A stretch of 64,000 nucleotides of DNA from Ophiura sarsii (GCA_035610835.1 CM069454.1:59626580-59690579), one strand, 5' to 3'. Shown: positions 10,896 to 21,257, numbered from the stretch's first letter. Numbers and translations are program-made. Notes: generated by a model from the sequence alone, not told the origin.

Positions 10896-11124
10896 AATCA
10901 GCATTTATAATGCACCATTTATCTAGAAACAAGATCTAATCCAAGGCGCAATTAACAAACAAGAAAACAACATTACAGTGAAGCAAACAAAAACAGACAG
11001 CATTTGAAAGCACAGAAATGTGAAACAAATCTTGTGCTGATAAATAACTTCTAGTGTGACAAATACAACCGTACAGTAGATTTCATTTGCCTATCATATA
11101 ACCATATCAACAGACATTATCAAT

Positions 11125-11432
11125 CAAGGGTTCTCAACCTGGGGGCCATGACCCCCATGGAGTCATTTGGGGTTTTCCAGGGGGTCATGAAGGGCTAATA
11201 AATATAGGTTTTGGGGAACCGTGTTACATTTCGCTTTAAAAAAGCTTAGAAAAACCCAAAAGAAACATTCAAATATGCAACATTTCCTGCTCGCTACGCT
11301 CGCATCTAAACTAAGCAGTTTCATTTATGATAATCGGCTGGTGTTTTTTCTCTTCAATTTTGGTTTTGGGGGTCACGGTTCTGACCAGGAATGTCAAAAG
11401 GGGTCGTGGGGCAAAAAGGTTGAGAACCACTG
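11125..11432. mobile_element. hAT-type MITE (CAGTGGTTCTCAACC ends)
   Basis: The left end reads CAAGGGTTCTCAACCTGGGG and the right end GGTTGAGAACCACTG. These match the widely seen hAT terminus CAGTGGTTCTCAACC (from established knowledge of hAT elements). The inner parts keep GGGGTCATG/GGGTCACG. The flanks resemble a diverged 8-bp target duplication. There is no transposase. Confidence 0.75.
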
Positions 11433-12058
11433 GATTAAATCATGTTTGACTAATGTACAACAGGTCTCATGTCATCTGTGTGCTTCATTTCAAGAGGGCA
11501 ACGCCTCAGTGAAATAAACACGTAGACGAACAGAAAGCAAGTTGTAGATTGGTGATGCAATTTATGGTGAAACATGATTTAATCCCTTTTAACAATGACC
11601 AAGGATTTGAATGCCATTCATAAAAAGACAATGCAAATAAAAACATTTAAAATTTAAAATGACCGAATTAAAATAACAATCAAGTTCCTTTTACTTTAGT
11701 TTCAAAAGTTGATGTAAACAGCGATCATTCCAAAACAACACACACTGAGGCTGCAATCGCGTAGAGCGTATATAATCACATTAAGTAATTTTGACATTAA
11801 AACTCAACCTTTTCGATTGTTTGGGGGACAAAATGGGGTGGGGCTTGAGCTGACAGGGGGCGGGGCAAGTGGGCGCATAGGGTCAGAAGTCACAAACTGG
11901 TCCAAAAAAATGTTTCACTTCTAATAATGTTGAGAAATGCACTAAATCTGATTAAACGGGACAAAACTTAAGTTTTACATACTTAATGACCCACAAACTA
12001 TATATTGTTGGAAAGCTTAGGATTCAAGGTTTTTCATTTTTGCAAAAAAGAATCAAAT
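11433..12058. repeat. Spacer with a fragment of the segmental-duplication repeat
   Basis: Around 11800-11870 the phrase GTTTGGGGGACAAAATGGGG and its flanks match both duplication copies (4240 and 30865), so that block belongs to a dispersed repeat. Nothing else is recognised here. Confidence 0.5.
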
Positions 12059-12059
12059 T

Positions 12060-12318
12060 ATACAGGGTGTGTAAAATTTGTATAGGGTGGAACATAAAAA
12101 AGTTGATCGTTTTTGCTCCTCACAAAATATTTTGATAGTTTGTACAATTAGGGTTTAGCTGAAGATAGTCACCAAAATCAGAACAACCGCAGAAGGTGCT
12201 ACCAAATAATGTCAGATATATTTACTTTTATATTCCCAAACATGAAGCATCTATCTTTCCCATATTTTAAGTTATAAGTTCTGAAAGTTTTGGACCCAGT
12301 TTTTGGGACACGCTGTAT
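12060..12318. mobile_element. Tc1/mariner-type MITE (TATACAGGGTGT ends)
   Basis: The left end ATACAGGGTGTGTAAAA is mirrored by the right end TTTTTGGGACACGCTGTATA. TACAGGGTG termini with a TA target are common in mariner-like elements. Solo ends of the same type occur near 10329, 21716, 36302, 40139 and 55261. Confidence 0.55.
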
Positions 12319-12922
12319 AGGGTGTAGGATCATCATCATCAGGGTATAGTTAGGGTTAATTATATCAAATGTTGGCTCTTCTGGCCGACAAAATATTGTG
12401 ATTTATCAGTTTTGCTGCTTTGTTCCGGATTTGAAATGGGCAGGTGGGCGAGTGCTATTTCCAGGTCTCATCATATCTATCATGATATGTATCAAGTTTG
12501 ATATAAAATAATAGTTGTGCCTATAATCCTGAGGTATGACAACACCATTACTAAAGTTGTTGGAATTTATCAGTTTTCTTTTGGAAACTATGATTTGTTT
12601 TGTGTTGCTACCTCGATCAAATCTCAAATGTATACTATAATTCGAAACAAAATAGGGTTTAAATTGTTCAGAAAGAAGGTACGCCTGTTTCATGATATGT
12701 AGACCAATTTGATAAGACAGTTTGTGCAATGAATTGGACGTCATGCATAATTGAATATATAGGCTGGGTGCGATTCCCTTTTGTGGTCGAATGTGTTTTA
12801 TTAATACACAATGATTCCAAGCTCTTGTTTGTTAACATCTGGGTAAATAACATTGGACACACAATATAATGCAAAGATGCCCTGTCATATCGAAAAATAA
12901 CACAACTCTTCCAAATGTCCTG
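12319..12922. other. Unannotated AT-rich spacer
   Basis: Short overlapping open frames on both strands show no motif and no sign of selection. Confidence 0.4.
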
Positions 12923-13029
12923 GGCCCTTTATCATAAAACTTTAAGTTGGATTTAAAAAGAACTAATTTGTCTTAAATCCTGATTAATTATTCGGAAAAA
13001 GTGTACTTTAGCTCCCAGATACTAGACTG

Positions 13030-13390
13030 TACTAGTATCGACCAATACTAGAACACCCAGTATCGTTCGATACTGGTACATTATTTGGTTCCAGTATCGC
13101 TCGATACTGGCACGTTTTAAAATGTTCCAGTATTGCCCGATACTGGAACAAAATAATGTACCAGTATCGATCGATACTGGTACATTATTTTGTTCCAGTA
13201 TCGGTCAATACTGGTAGAATGTGTACCAGTATCGCCCGATACTGGTACATGAAAAATGTTCCAGTATCGCCCAATACTGGAACATAAAAAATGTACCAGT
13301 ATCGCCCAATACTAGAACATTAAAAATGTGCCAGTATCGCCAAATACTGGAACATGAAAAATGTGCCAGTAGGCCCTATCACCCAATACA
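13030..13390 (+). repeat. Left subterminal palindrome array (10 units)
   Basis: Ten units of the form CCAGTATCGNNCGATACTGG, most extended by GTACC/GGTAC or GTTCC/GGAAC, are spaced about 32-40 bp apart with AT-rich spacers such as TTATTTTG and TGAAAAAT. Core bases are mostly pyrimidines (TT, TC, CC). Every unit can fold into a hairpin. Later units carry single mismatches (CAATACTGG, AAATACTGG) and the array fades at 13370-13390. Confidence 0.9.
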
Positions 13391-14337
13391 ATATCGGTGA
13401 AGTTGGCTTGTATGGTTATTTTCTCTTTCTGGAAAATAGGCTGGCTCTGAAAAAAAGCCGTATTGTGGTATTCAAAAATGCCTGTGATGTGTCAAGCGAC
13501 GGGAATCTTTTGGAGGTTCGTCTCTTTTCTCGTGAATCAGAAGCCGACGGCACGTCGGCTTGGAAAACGAAATTGACAATAGGCTAATTTAAGAAAGGGG
13601 TCTTGTCAACCGAGCTAAAGTGGAAAGTCCGAGGACATCCCGGCAGACTGCAAGGTACAAATGAACCTACCAACACTATCAAGCGATGATGAGAGAACAT
13701 CAGCAAGCTGTTTTGAAAACTTGTCGCAGTTGAGTATGGGGATATTTAAATTCTCAAAATAGAGTCAACTATTTCTAAGCTGATTGACGATTCGAGGAAG
13801 CATTTCGAAAGGATGAAGCTCCCCTTGGAAGCCCCAGTGCAATACATGACACTTGATCCAACTACTAAGTATTCACTAAAGGCAAAAGTCATTCGTTAGA
13901 AGGCGTGGAGATCACAACGATTTTCGTTTGAGATACATATCATCGGTAGATTTCCAAGCCACTCAATTTTTCAAAAAGAGAAAATGATCATGCATACGTA
14001 ACGTAAAATTGACTTTACCAATCAGCTCATCCTACTAATATCCATAAAAGCTCTTTTCAGAGCCACAACAACTTCAAGAGAAAGATATTGAACGACCCCA
14101 TTTAATATTTAGTGTGTAGTACTCCAACATAAACAATGTTGTTCCCAAACCATAAAACACTACGACATTTTTTTCTTCAAAAAAATAATAGAAACAAATC
14201 CCGCAATTCATAACAACTGAACACGTATTTGAAAAAGGAAAAAATATGTATAATGCACTCAAAGCTGACGTCGTAAAAATGTCACTATTTTTTAAAGCTG
14301 AAATAGTCGTCCCCTTTTCACAAATATGACAATACAT
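13391..14337 (+). pseudogene. Interior of the palindrome-array transposon, broken coding-like sequence
   Basis: Two short open stretches read like the remains of a protein gene in shifted frames. One begins at about 13663 (MNLPTLSSDDERTSASCFEN). The other, about 13753-13899, contains ISKLIDDSRKHFERMKLPL. A separate open frame ends near 13587. None matches a family I recognise, and no DDE-type transposase motif is visible. It may be a captured host fragment or a decayed transposase; the call as a broken gene is inference. Confidence 0.3.
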
Positions 14338-14354
14338 GAGTTCTGGAACACTTA

Positions 14355-14733
14355 AATCGTTCCATTATCGCTCGATACTGGAACGTGTAAATCGTTCTAG
14401 TATCGAGCGATACTGGAAAGATTTACATGTTCCAGTATCGAGCGATACTAGAACGATTTACATGTTCCAGTATCGAGCGATACTGGAACAAAATGTTCCA
14501 GTATTGGGCGATACTGGAACATTTAATTTGTTCCAGTATCGATCGATACTGGAATGAAACCGTTCCAGTATCGGGCGATACTGGAACACATGAAGTGTTC
14601 CAGTATCGGTTGATACTGGAACACAATTTGATGTTCCAGTATCGACCGATACTGGAACATGTAAATTGTTCCAGTATCGAGCGATACTGGCAAAATTCAT
14701 GTACCAGTATCGACCGATACTGGTATACCAGTA
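14355..14733 (-). repeat. Right subterminal palindrome array (11 units)
   Basis: Eleven units of the same 20-bp palindrome, but with cores mostly AG, GG or AC. They are therefore the reverse complement of the left array's cores (TC, CC, TT). The array is a large inverted copy of the left one. Spacers are again AT-rich (CATGTAAAT, AATTTGAT). The last unit abuts the right terminal repeat. Confidence 0.9.
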
Positions 14734-14818
14734 TCTGGGACCTAAAGTACACTTTTTCCAATTATTCTTAAATGCTAATCTTCTATTTCATAAAACAACT
14801 TGGGAAGAATATCCTTCT

Positions 14819-15063
14819 AACACTTTCCACGCGACAGGCAGCTGCAGACGACATTCCAAAATTTCACAAAATGATTCAAAAAATTCATAATTATTGAATT
14901 TCATCACCATATTTGGAATCACCATGAGAAATGCATTAAAATAAGTACCAAGATGCCTAGCATTGGTTCAGTAATCTTTGAGATAGACCTTGAAAGATGG
15001 GAAAAGTTTCTGAAAAATCTGTTTTGTAAATGGTAAAACTAATAGCCGCATGGAAAGTGTTAA
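14819..15063 (+). mobile_element. TTAA-type MITE, copy 1
   Basis: A full-length copy of the commonest family in the window. It begins AACACTTTCCACGCG and ends AGCCGCATGGAAAGTGTTAA. Typical inner landmarks are CTGCAGACGACATTCC near the left and CAGTAATC..TTGAGATAGAC in the right half. The left flank is CTAA instead of TTAA. TTAA targets are used by piggyBac and Kolobok elements; the superfamily is not settled here. Confidence 0.8.
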
Positions 15064-15240
15064 GTTCCTTCTTAAGGTTAACTTATCTTAACTTTACTGA
15101 AGGAATTTATCTTAAATTCTAAGGTAAGGTTCTTCTTGTCCTAAGAAGAGTTTTTATTCTTAACATAAGAAGAATTTAATAGGAAGTCCTCTCAACTTCC
15201 AAACTTTTTATCTTATGTAGACCTCTGTGAAATAGGGCCC

Positions 15241-15744
15241 TAGTCACTCATAGACAGATGTAGCAAAAACATTGTACTTCCTGAATTGCTGTTTAATTTC
15301 AATAAATGAACAGAAGGTATATCACAAACAATTATTTTATTATTTTCAAATGTGATGGCCATACTTTATACAGTGCATGCAGTGGGTGTGAGGTGGGGAC
15401 TTGGCTAAATCATTTAATGCTTTTTTCAGCGAAGTACTACCCCACACGCCCCAGGGTTATTGATGTCTGTGATTACCCTCTTAATTTCCCAATTTGTAGC
15501 TGTGTAAACTCGTCAACTTGCCGTAGGCGGAGGAACTTTTCACTCAAGACGGGGCATGGGTGGTAAAGCCTATAACAATCAAAGTAAGGGCCTTCAAATT
15601 CAAGTTTAGAGTTTAACAAAAGACCATGTGTGATATTGAATGATATTTCCTGAAGATATGTTACACAAGGTCTATACTCATCTTGTGTAGGCAAGCCACA
15701 CACATTCTTTTCCATGTATTCATTGCGACCAAATAAGACCCTTG
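15241..15744. other. Unannotated DNA
   Basis: No supported gene or bounded repeat. Confidence 0.4.
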
Positions 15745-16075
15745 GCGTTCAATCCAAAATATCCCGAAAGACTAATAATTGTATCGTTATAGTGGAGTGG
15801 GTGGGATGACATCCACTTGTTATCCTCTGTATAGATCAGGTACACAGCAGCATAAGCATCTATCCTATAATACCAGGAAATATAAAACAAACAGGGCTTT
15901 ACTTGTATTCTCATGGCTGCCCCCATCTGACAAGATGATCCGTGAGCGCTACCAAAACGTTTATGTTGAAAAAACAGCAATACAATATAATTATATATTG
16001 GTTTGTTGAGGAATTGAACCCAGTGTTCATGTGTGGGAGCCCTAGAGCGTATAGCCACTATGCTACACTGGATTC
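15745..16075 (-). mobile_element. tRNA-headed SINE-like element (family S, copy 1)
   Basis: On the minus strand the head near 16070 reads GTAGCATAGTGGCTA, an A-box-like block, followed by GGGTTCAATTCC, a B box. The body continues toward 15830 with CTGTTTGTTTTATATTTCC-like sequence shared with 22490-22640. The element at 16079 starts immediately beside it. The limit at 15745 is approximate. Confidence 0.5.
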
Positions 16076-16078
16076 ACT

Positions 16079-16371
16079 GTTAACCCTAACACTTTTGGAA
16101 TGGAAATGTTGAAAAAAAATATCCTAAGGTGGAAATGGGTGAAATTTTGCGAGAAAAAACGGACTTGCCGACGACAGGACTCGATCCCGGGTCCTCCAGC
16201 ATGGATGACGGGGTCTTAGTCCACTCGGCCAGGGAGTCACGCGCCCGCAATTAACAATTCCGTGCGCATATATCACCTGGTGTCAGTGCCCGGCGAGATA
16301 GACTGAGGTGACACGTGCCTCCAGCATAGTTTTCAAATGGGATTTCATGGGGTTCAGGGCTGTAAGGGTTA
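16079..16371 (-). mobile_element. tRNA-like element with telomere-like inverted ends (copy 2)
   Basis: TTAACCCTAAC opens and GTAAGGGTTA closes the segment. On the minus strand it begins with CCCATGAAATCCCATTT, shared with the copies at 59806 and 60328. It holds a tRNA-like module with TGGCCGAGTGGAC (A box) and GGATCGAGTCC (B box), located at about 16170-16240. Confidence 0.6.
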
Positions 16372-16990
16372 TGGCAGTTGGGATAAGTTTCACCTCATTA
16401 CATGTCAAGTCAAAGTCGTTACATGTCAAGACAAATGTATTGAGTATGGAGTTTGATTTCTTGTCCATTGCTGATCCCCATACTTCTTTTGAAATTAAAA
16501 CAATGGAGCGAGTAACATTTTAATCAATGTGAATTGTTCATTAGGACACCCTTCTGGTTGTTTTCAATCACTAATTGCTCCAGTATATCATAGACAGGAT
16601 AAGCGCAAATGTTAGCAAGCTGTACATACAGTGGTTACAGTCCGAACTGCTATGTGATGGGGGAAGATGTACATACAGTGGTTACAGTCAAGCATTTCAT
16701 CAAGGCTTTGTGGCGGTAAAATATGAGAGCACCCTCTATAAAATGTGTGGAATACAAAGCCTTTCAGCAAATATTCTCTGTGTTATGTTTCATATTGTTT
16801 TACAGACAATTTTAGCAGTAAAAATTGCGCTTGTTGATTGGTTGATAATGATGTCATGCTATATCAGGAGATGTCATCGGTACCAAGTGCTACCTTTTAT
16901 GTGGTCGTCAATAGAATTAGGTGGAGCTATCGTGTGTTACGATGATGACGGTGTTTGATTGACACATACTGCTTACACGGTAGAATAACT
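16372..16990. other. Unannotated DNA with a short local duplication
   Basis: GTACATACAGTGGTTACAGT occurs twice near 16622 and 16670. No gene is recognised. Confidence 0.4.
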
Positions 16991-16992
16991 AT

Positions 16993-17095
16993 TTGCGCAA
17001 AGACGACCTCGCTTCGCTCGGCCCTCACACCTTCGTCGCTCGCAACGGCTCGCGCCTCGCTGCGCTCGGCACTCGAGAGACGTCTATGACAAAGA
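16993..17095. repeat. GC-rich palindromic block
   Basis: CTCGCTTCGCTCGG and related self-complementary strings (CTCGCTGCGCTCGG) stand out from the AT-rich surroundings. Such clusters are usually remnants of transposon hairpin interiors. Similar islands lie at 17930-18010 and 18150-18260. Confidence 0.5.
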
Positions 17096-17110
17096 CTAGT
17101 TACAGTCCAA

Positions 17111-17210
17111 ACTGCTATGTGATACAGGAAGATGATTGAGACTGTTGTGGGTCTGGTATAACTGCTATGTGATACAGGAAGATGATTGAGACTGCTGTGG
17201 GTCTGGTATA
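17111..17210 (+). repeat. Tandem duplication, 2 x 50 bp
   Basis: Two adjacent 50-bp units begin ACTGCTATGTGATACAGG and differ at one base. A third partial match is present upstream at about 16650. This is a very recent local duplication. Confidence 0.9.
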
Positions 17211-17352
17211 CATGATTCAGCAGATTTGTGAGCAACTACTGGCAACTTATTAATTTGATAATGTCATTTTGATCCTAATTGTGTCGTGTATCGCTTTCAG
17301 TTGCGCACACAACCTGAAGGGACAGGCAGGTGGGATAAGTATTGACATCCTA

Positions 17353-17637
17353 TACCTACAATTCCGGAAATAACTGTTGAACCACTTTGAGGACTTCGTT
17401 GAAATCAACCCCCCAGTCCCCCCATTCAATGTTGTTCGGAACCGTTTCATCACCACGGTCGTTGGGACCCTCAACATTGATTGGTGGGGGCGGGGGAGGG
17501 ATATCACTTAGTATATAGCTCAAGCTCCCCACACAAGTTTGTTGCAAAATCAGCGCTTGAAAATAGTCCCTTAAAGTGGGATATTAGCAAAGAAATGGAC
17601 TATGTGGTCCAACACCAATTTTCCTGAATTGTCTGAA
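17353..17637. mobile_element. MITE with ACAATTC ends, copy 1
   Basis: About 272 bp bounded by ACAATTCCGGAAA and TTTTCCTGAATTGT, which form imperfect inverted ends. It is almost identical to 19714-19995. The interior carries GGTGGGGGCGGGGGAGGG. The flanks differ between copies, so these are independent insertions and not terminal repeats of one element. Confidence 0.65.
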
Positions 17638-18716
17638 TGAAGTCCAAAAAAAATCATCTGATTTTACATTTTTAGCCACAACTTTTTTATTTGTAAGTCT
17701 TTTTTGATCAAATTTTCAGTAAATAGAGATGCTATGAATCTCCTGATATACCATCATCCAGAGGTGTCTACAGTACTGAATTAGGGACTGGTCATATTAA
17801 ATACCTAAACCTGCATAATTTGCTCCTATTATTCAAGGAAGCCTGACTTATTTATTTAAAAAAAGCATCTGATACCCCGATAAACACGAGAACATTATAA
17901 AATATGAATTAAATACAACTTTGACGGTTCGTGCGTGGCGCTCGACCCAATCCCATGCGTATCCCTTGGTTACAGCTTGCGCTACGCGTTTGCATAAACT
18001 TTGAGCATAGCACTTGACTTTGTTACCAAGAAATAACATGAACAATGAGATGGTAACTAACATTGCGGTTCATTACATATCAATACAGGCAAGATATGAA
18101 TAGGTTCAGTCATTACATTCATTGTTCGTGTACAGATCATGATTAACAATCTATACGTCTCGCGCGCAGCGCTTCGTGCACATCGATTGACACGCCTCGC
18201 GCATATCGCTCCAAGCGGCTCGGACGTAGCAAACGACATCGTTTGCGTAGCATACCGCGGCAATCATTTATTACAGAATTATTACATTTATAACATTATA
18301 ATAACAAGGCCAAAGCTAAATAAAGAGAATTATATTAAATAGCATCGTCCACAGTGGTATAAACATTACATTGTAGGTAATTCGCCGAACCCTGTCTTTG
18401 GAATTCTAATGACGCGGTGATGGACAACCATTACACGGTTGACCGTATTGAATTGCACGTGTGTACACGATTGTCCGTCTAAATTAAATAGATAATAGGA
18501 GTTAGTTCTATTATTTATCGGGGACAATCGACCGATGTGCATGCTTTTCAATGGATGGACAAACGCAACGGTTGTCCATACTCTGATAGTACGAGGGCAT
18601 GGTTCTGAATAAAAAGACGCTATAAGGCGTTACTATGAAAGGTGTATTGTGAATCAGTGCTAATTTCTAAAGCCGAAGATAATATGACACTTGATTTGGC
18701 TTGATATTGCATAGAT
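17638..18716. other. Unannotated DNA
   Basis: No gene is supported. Two small GC-rich, CG-dinucleotide-rich islands (about 17930-18010 and 18150-18260) resemble the palindromic block at 16993. Confidence 0.4.
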
Positions 18717-18804
18717 GGGCGATTAGCTCAATTGGTTAGCGCGTTGGCCTGCCTATTCATACTTAAGGGCAGAGACACGGGTTCAAATCCTCATGGCGCG
18801 AGCC
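18717..18804 (+). repeat. tRNA-like module
   Basis: TAGCTCAATTGG (A-box region, 18724-18735) and GGTTCAAATCC (B box, 18780-18790) are well formed. The anticodon region carries extra bases between CTGCC and GGGCAG, and the 5' GGGCGAT does not pair with the 3' side. It is either a decayed tRNA gene or the head of a SINE. A functional tRNA is unlikely. Confidence 0.5.
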
Positions 18805-19343
18805 ATTGGTGTTTTTAATAATGTATTAATATAACATTTTCGTTATTCACGTGGCTCATTAATTGGTTTATTTTATTCATCTGTTTGTCACATATTGTTT
18901 TTGTTTTTCCTCTCTTTTGGTTTTTGTTCTTCTTTATTTTTGAACTTTTTTCGGTGGTTGTTGTTTATCTTTCTATCTCTCTGTCTACCACATGTAAAAT
19001 GACCAGTCCGTCACAATGCATTTCGTACTTTAAATGCATTTATTAAACACGGAAGATAAATTATAACCGTCAAGTTAAGTAAATGCAAAGAAAATACAAT
19101 CATTCCATGACTTCAATGGCAAATACAACGCTACAATAATTGACACAATAGTTATTACTTCATAGCGTCTATAATGCGGTTGTGACCGGTCCCTTATCAA
19201 AAAAGAAACGCATTGCGATAACGAAAAGGATTTTAATTGATTGTTGCATAATAAACTACTGTCATATAATTAGTTTAAATAATGAATTTCACCCGTTGGA
19301 CCCTATGTAAGACTACATGTAACACTCGCGCATTCCATATACA
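18805..19343. other. Unannotated AT-rich DNA
   Basis: It contains an early partial match (ATGACCAGTCCGTCACAATG near 19000) to the tandem unit that follows. No gene is visible. Confidence 0.4.
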
Positions 19344-19712
19344 TGGGCCATAATCACGCATGAAATGACCAGTCCCTAACAATGTACATGTCGTATTTAC
19401 TTTATCTTTACCATATATAATAAGTATATACATATCTTGCCACTCTCCAAATTAGAAGATTATGCAATGTATAGAAGACGAGTTATTCCCTATAGACAGT
19501 TGTCATATTGAGTGATTTACCATACAAACGGGCCATAATCACGCATAAAATGACCAGTCCCTAACAATGTAAATGTCGTATTTACTTTATCTTTACCGTA
19601 TATAACAATTATATACATATCTTGTCACTCTCCAAATTAGAAGATTATGCAATGTATAGAACACGAGTTATTTCCTATAGACTGTTGTCATATTGAGCAT
19701 TTACCAATAGCC
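19344..19712 (+). repeat. Tandem duplication, 2 x about 186 bp
   Basis: Units start GGGCCATAATCACGCAT at 19344 and 19530. They share CAATGTATAGAA and TGTCATATTGAG and differ at about a dozen sites, so this duplication is older than the 50-bp one at 17111. Confidence 0.85.
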
Positions 19713-19713
19713 T

Positions 19714-19995
19714 CAGACAATTCCGGAAATAACTGTTGAACCACTTTGAGGACTTCGTTGAAATCAACCCCCCAGTCCCCTCATTCAATGTTGTTCGGAA
19801 CCGTTTCATCACCACGGTCGTTGGGACCCTCAACATTGATTGGTGGGGGCGGGGGAGGGATATCACTTAGTATATAGCTCAAGCTCCCCACACAAGTTTG
19901 TTGCAAAATCAGCGCTTGAAAATAGTCCCTTAAAGTGGGATATTAGCAAAGAATTGGACTATGTGGTCCAACACCAATTTTCCTGAATTGTAGAG
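19714..19995. mobile_element. MITE with ACAATTC ends, copy 2
   Basis: A second copy of the 17353 element with only a few differences. It inserted beside the 186-bp tandem repeat. Confidence 0.65.
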
Positions 19996-20096
19996 GTATC
20001 AAGTGTCAATGACCAAAACAACACCGGCCGATGGTTTGATACTATTGCTATCATGATTAGCTTCAGGTCACTTAAGCATTAAATACTTTCCCCTTA

Positions 20097-20298
20097 ATAA
20101 CACTTTCCACATGGTTATTGGTTTTACCATTTATACGAAACAGATTTTTCAGAAACCTTACCCAATTTTCAAAGTCTATCTCAAGGATTACTGAACCATT
20201 ACATTCCAAATATGGTAATGAAATTCAATAATTATGACATTTTTGAAACATTTTGTGAAAATTTGGAATGTCGTCTGCAGATGCCTGCCGCGTGTTAA
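20097..20298 (-). mobile_element. TTAA-type MITE, copy 2
   Basis: It runs from TTAATAACACTTTCCACATG to CCTGCCGCGTGTTAA. Part of the interior is missing, making it shorter than the usual 245 bp. Confidence 0.75.
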
Positions 20299-20380
20299 AG
20301 AGATTATCACACCAAAAGGAAAAAAGTGTATTTATAGCTTGGTCTCCTAATAAGCACTTATGTACCTTTCCCTTACTGCT

Positions 20381-20642
20381 TTAACCCTAACCTGACCATC
20401 CTGTTATTTAACAAAAACAGGGGGGAAAAGATGAACCAATACATCTTCGTTCCCTGACCAGGAATCGATCCGGGGACCCTCCGCACATCAATCCGCTGGC
20501 CCGCATAGGCAAGCCACGACTTTCAGCTTCACGTTCGTGCAGTATCCCGCACTCACTATATAGACTCGGTTGATTTTGTCATTGAAAACCAAACCATCCA
20601 CATATGCCATGGTATTTTGTGGTATTTGGTAGGGTTAAGGTT
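20381..20642 (-). mobile_element. tRNA-like element with telomere-like inverted ends (copy 3)
   Basis: TTAACCCTAACC opens and TAGGGTTAAGGTTA closes the segment. On the minus strand it starts with CCAAATACCACAAAATACCA, related to the other copies. The tRNA-like module reads GGGCCAGCGGA (A box) and GGATCGATTCC (B box), at about 20455-20515. Confidence 0.6.
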
Positions 20643-20838
20643 ATAGAAAAAAGGAAAGAAAAGGGGTAATTAAATAGATGATTAAAACAAAAGAAAAAAG
20701 GGTACGTTTAGCTTGGTGTCACTGTGATTTTGTCACTTATCAGCATATCATATGGACATGGCTCAAGTTGTAGAACCCCTTGTCTCTGTTCATTGTATCT
20801 GATGAAGATAATAAATCCCAATTCCTGGTTAACTCACT

Positions 20839-21257
20839 ATGATCGTATTTCTGCTGGGGCACTGCAAAAAGTAAACGCTAATAAACGCTAAGTTTCAATC
20901 GGTCAGTTTTAATCCCCCCTGTTTCTACTCGCGAAAAGTTACCACTAAGTTTATCGATCCTAGTCGATGGGCCACGACATTTGACCTTTTGTAGTACCAA
21001 ACAATGCCACCGCACCTGAAAAAGATTGCTTCACAATAATGTGTATAACCCAGCATGACACGGTTCACGGCGCAAACCGCTAAGAATCACCTTTCTGCTT
21101 GTATAGGGTTTATTGCCGATTATTGCCTGTTCCAAACCTGGTTTGTGAAGGTTTTTGGTATTACCAAAAATACCGATTATTGCCGGGTTCTGCCTGTTAC
21201 TACTGGGCAAACTTAGCGTTTATTAGCGGTTTCTTCCCCAGCAGATACATGCTCTAT
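20839..21257. mobile_element. MITE with GTGTTTCTGCTGGG ends, copy 1 (diverged)
   Basis: It matches 43047-43480 along its length, including GCTAATAAACGCTAAGTTTC and CCAAACCTGGTTTGTGAAGG. The ends here are worn (CGTATTTCTGCTGGGG and CCCCAGCAGATACATG) but still inverted. No coding capacity. Confidence 0.7.

Larger units (their letters stand above)
12986..14767. mobile_element. Palindrome-array transposon with 30-bp TIRs and 8-bp target duplication
   Basis: The element proper is 12994-14759 (1766 bp). The left end GGAAAAAGTGTACTTTAG continues to CTCCCAGATACT. The complement of the right end is the same over 30 bp with one mismatch. The octamer AATTATTC directly precedes the left end and directly follows the right end, so it is a perfect 8-bp target duplication. 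Inside each terminus lies an array of 20-bp palindromes (10 left, 11 right). The centre of about 960 bp has broken coding-like sequence. An 8-bp duplication is known for hAT and for some P and Merlin elements; the terminal bases do not decide between them. Confidence 0.9.
12923..15236. mobile_element. Possible host element with GGGCCCT ends, split by nested insertions
   Basis: GGGCCCTTTATCATAAAA at the left is mirrored by a right end whose complement reads GGGCCCTATTTCACAGA. Removing the 1766-bp palindrome-array transposon and the TTAA MITE at 14819 leaves an AT-rich interior with many TTCTTAA/TTAAGAA motifs. It may be an older MITE that received both insertions. The ends are short, so this is tentative. 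Confidence 0.35.

Noticed and set aside
13030..14733. CRISPR-like array of regularly spaced palindromic repeats
   Set aside because: The spacers are short, AT-rich and related to one another, the array exists in two inverted halves inside terminal inverted repeats with a target duplication, and the surrounding DNA is eukaryotic. It is a transposon feature.
14336..14771. Overlapping open frames on both strands (SSIERYW, FQYRAILE repeats)
   Set aside because: They are created by the palindromic repeat, which lacks stops in several frames; repetition and both-strand symmetry argue against a protein.
17353..19995. LTR retrotransposon with 272-bp LTRs
   Set aside because: No TG...CA ends, no shared flanking duplication, no primer-binding site and no coding between the repeats; inverted ACAATTC ends fit independent MITE copies better.
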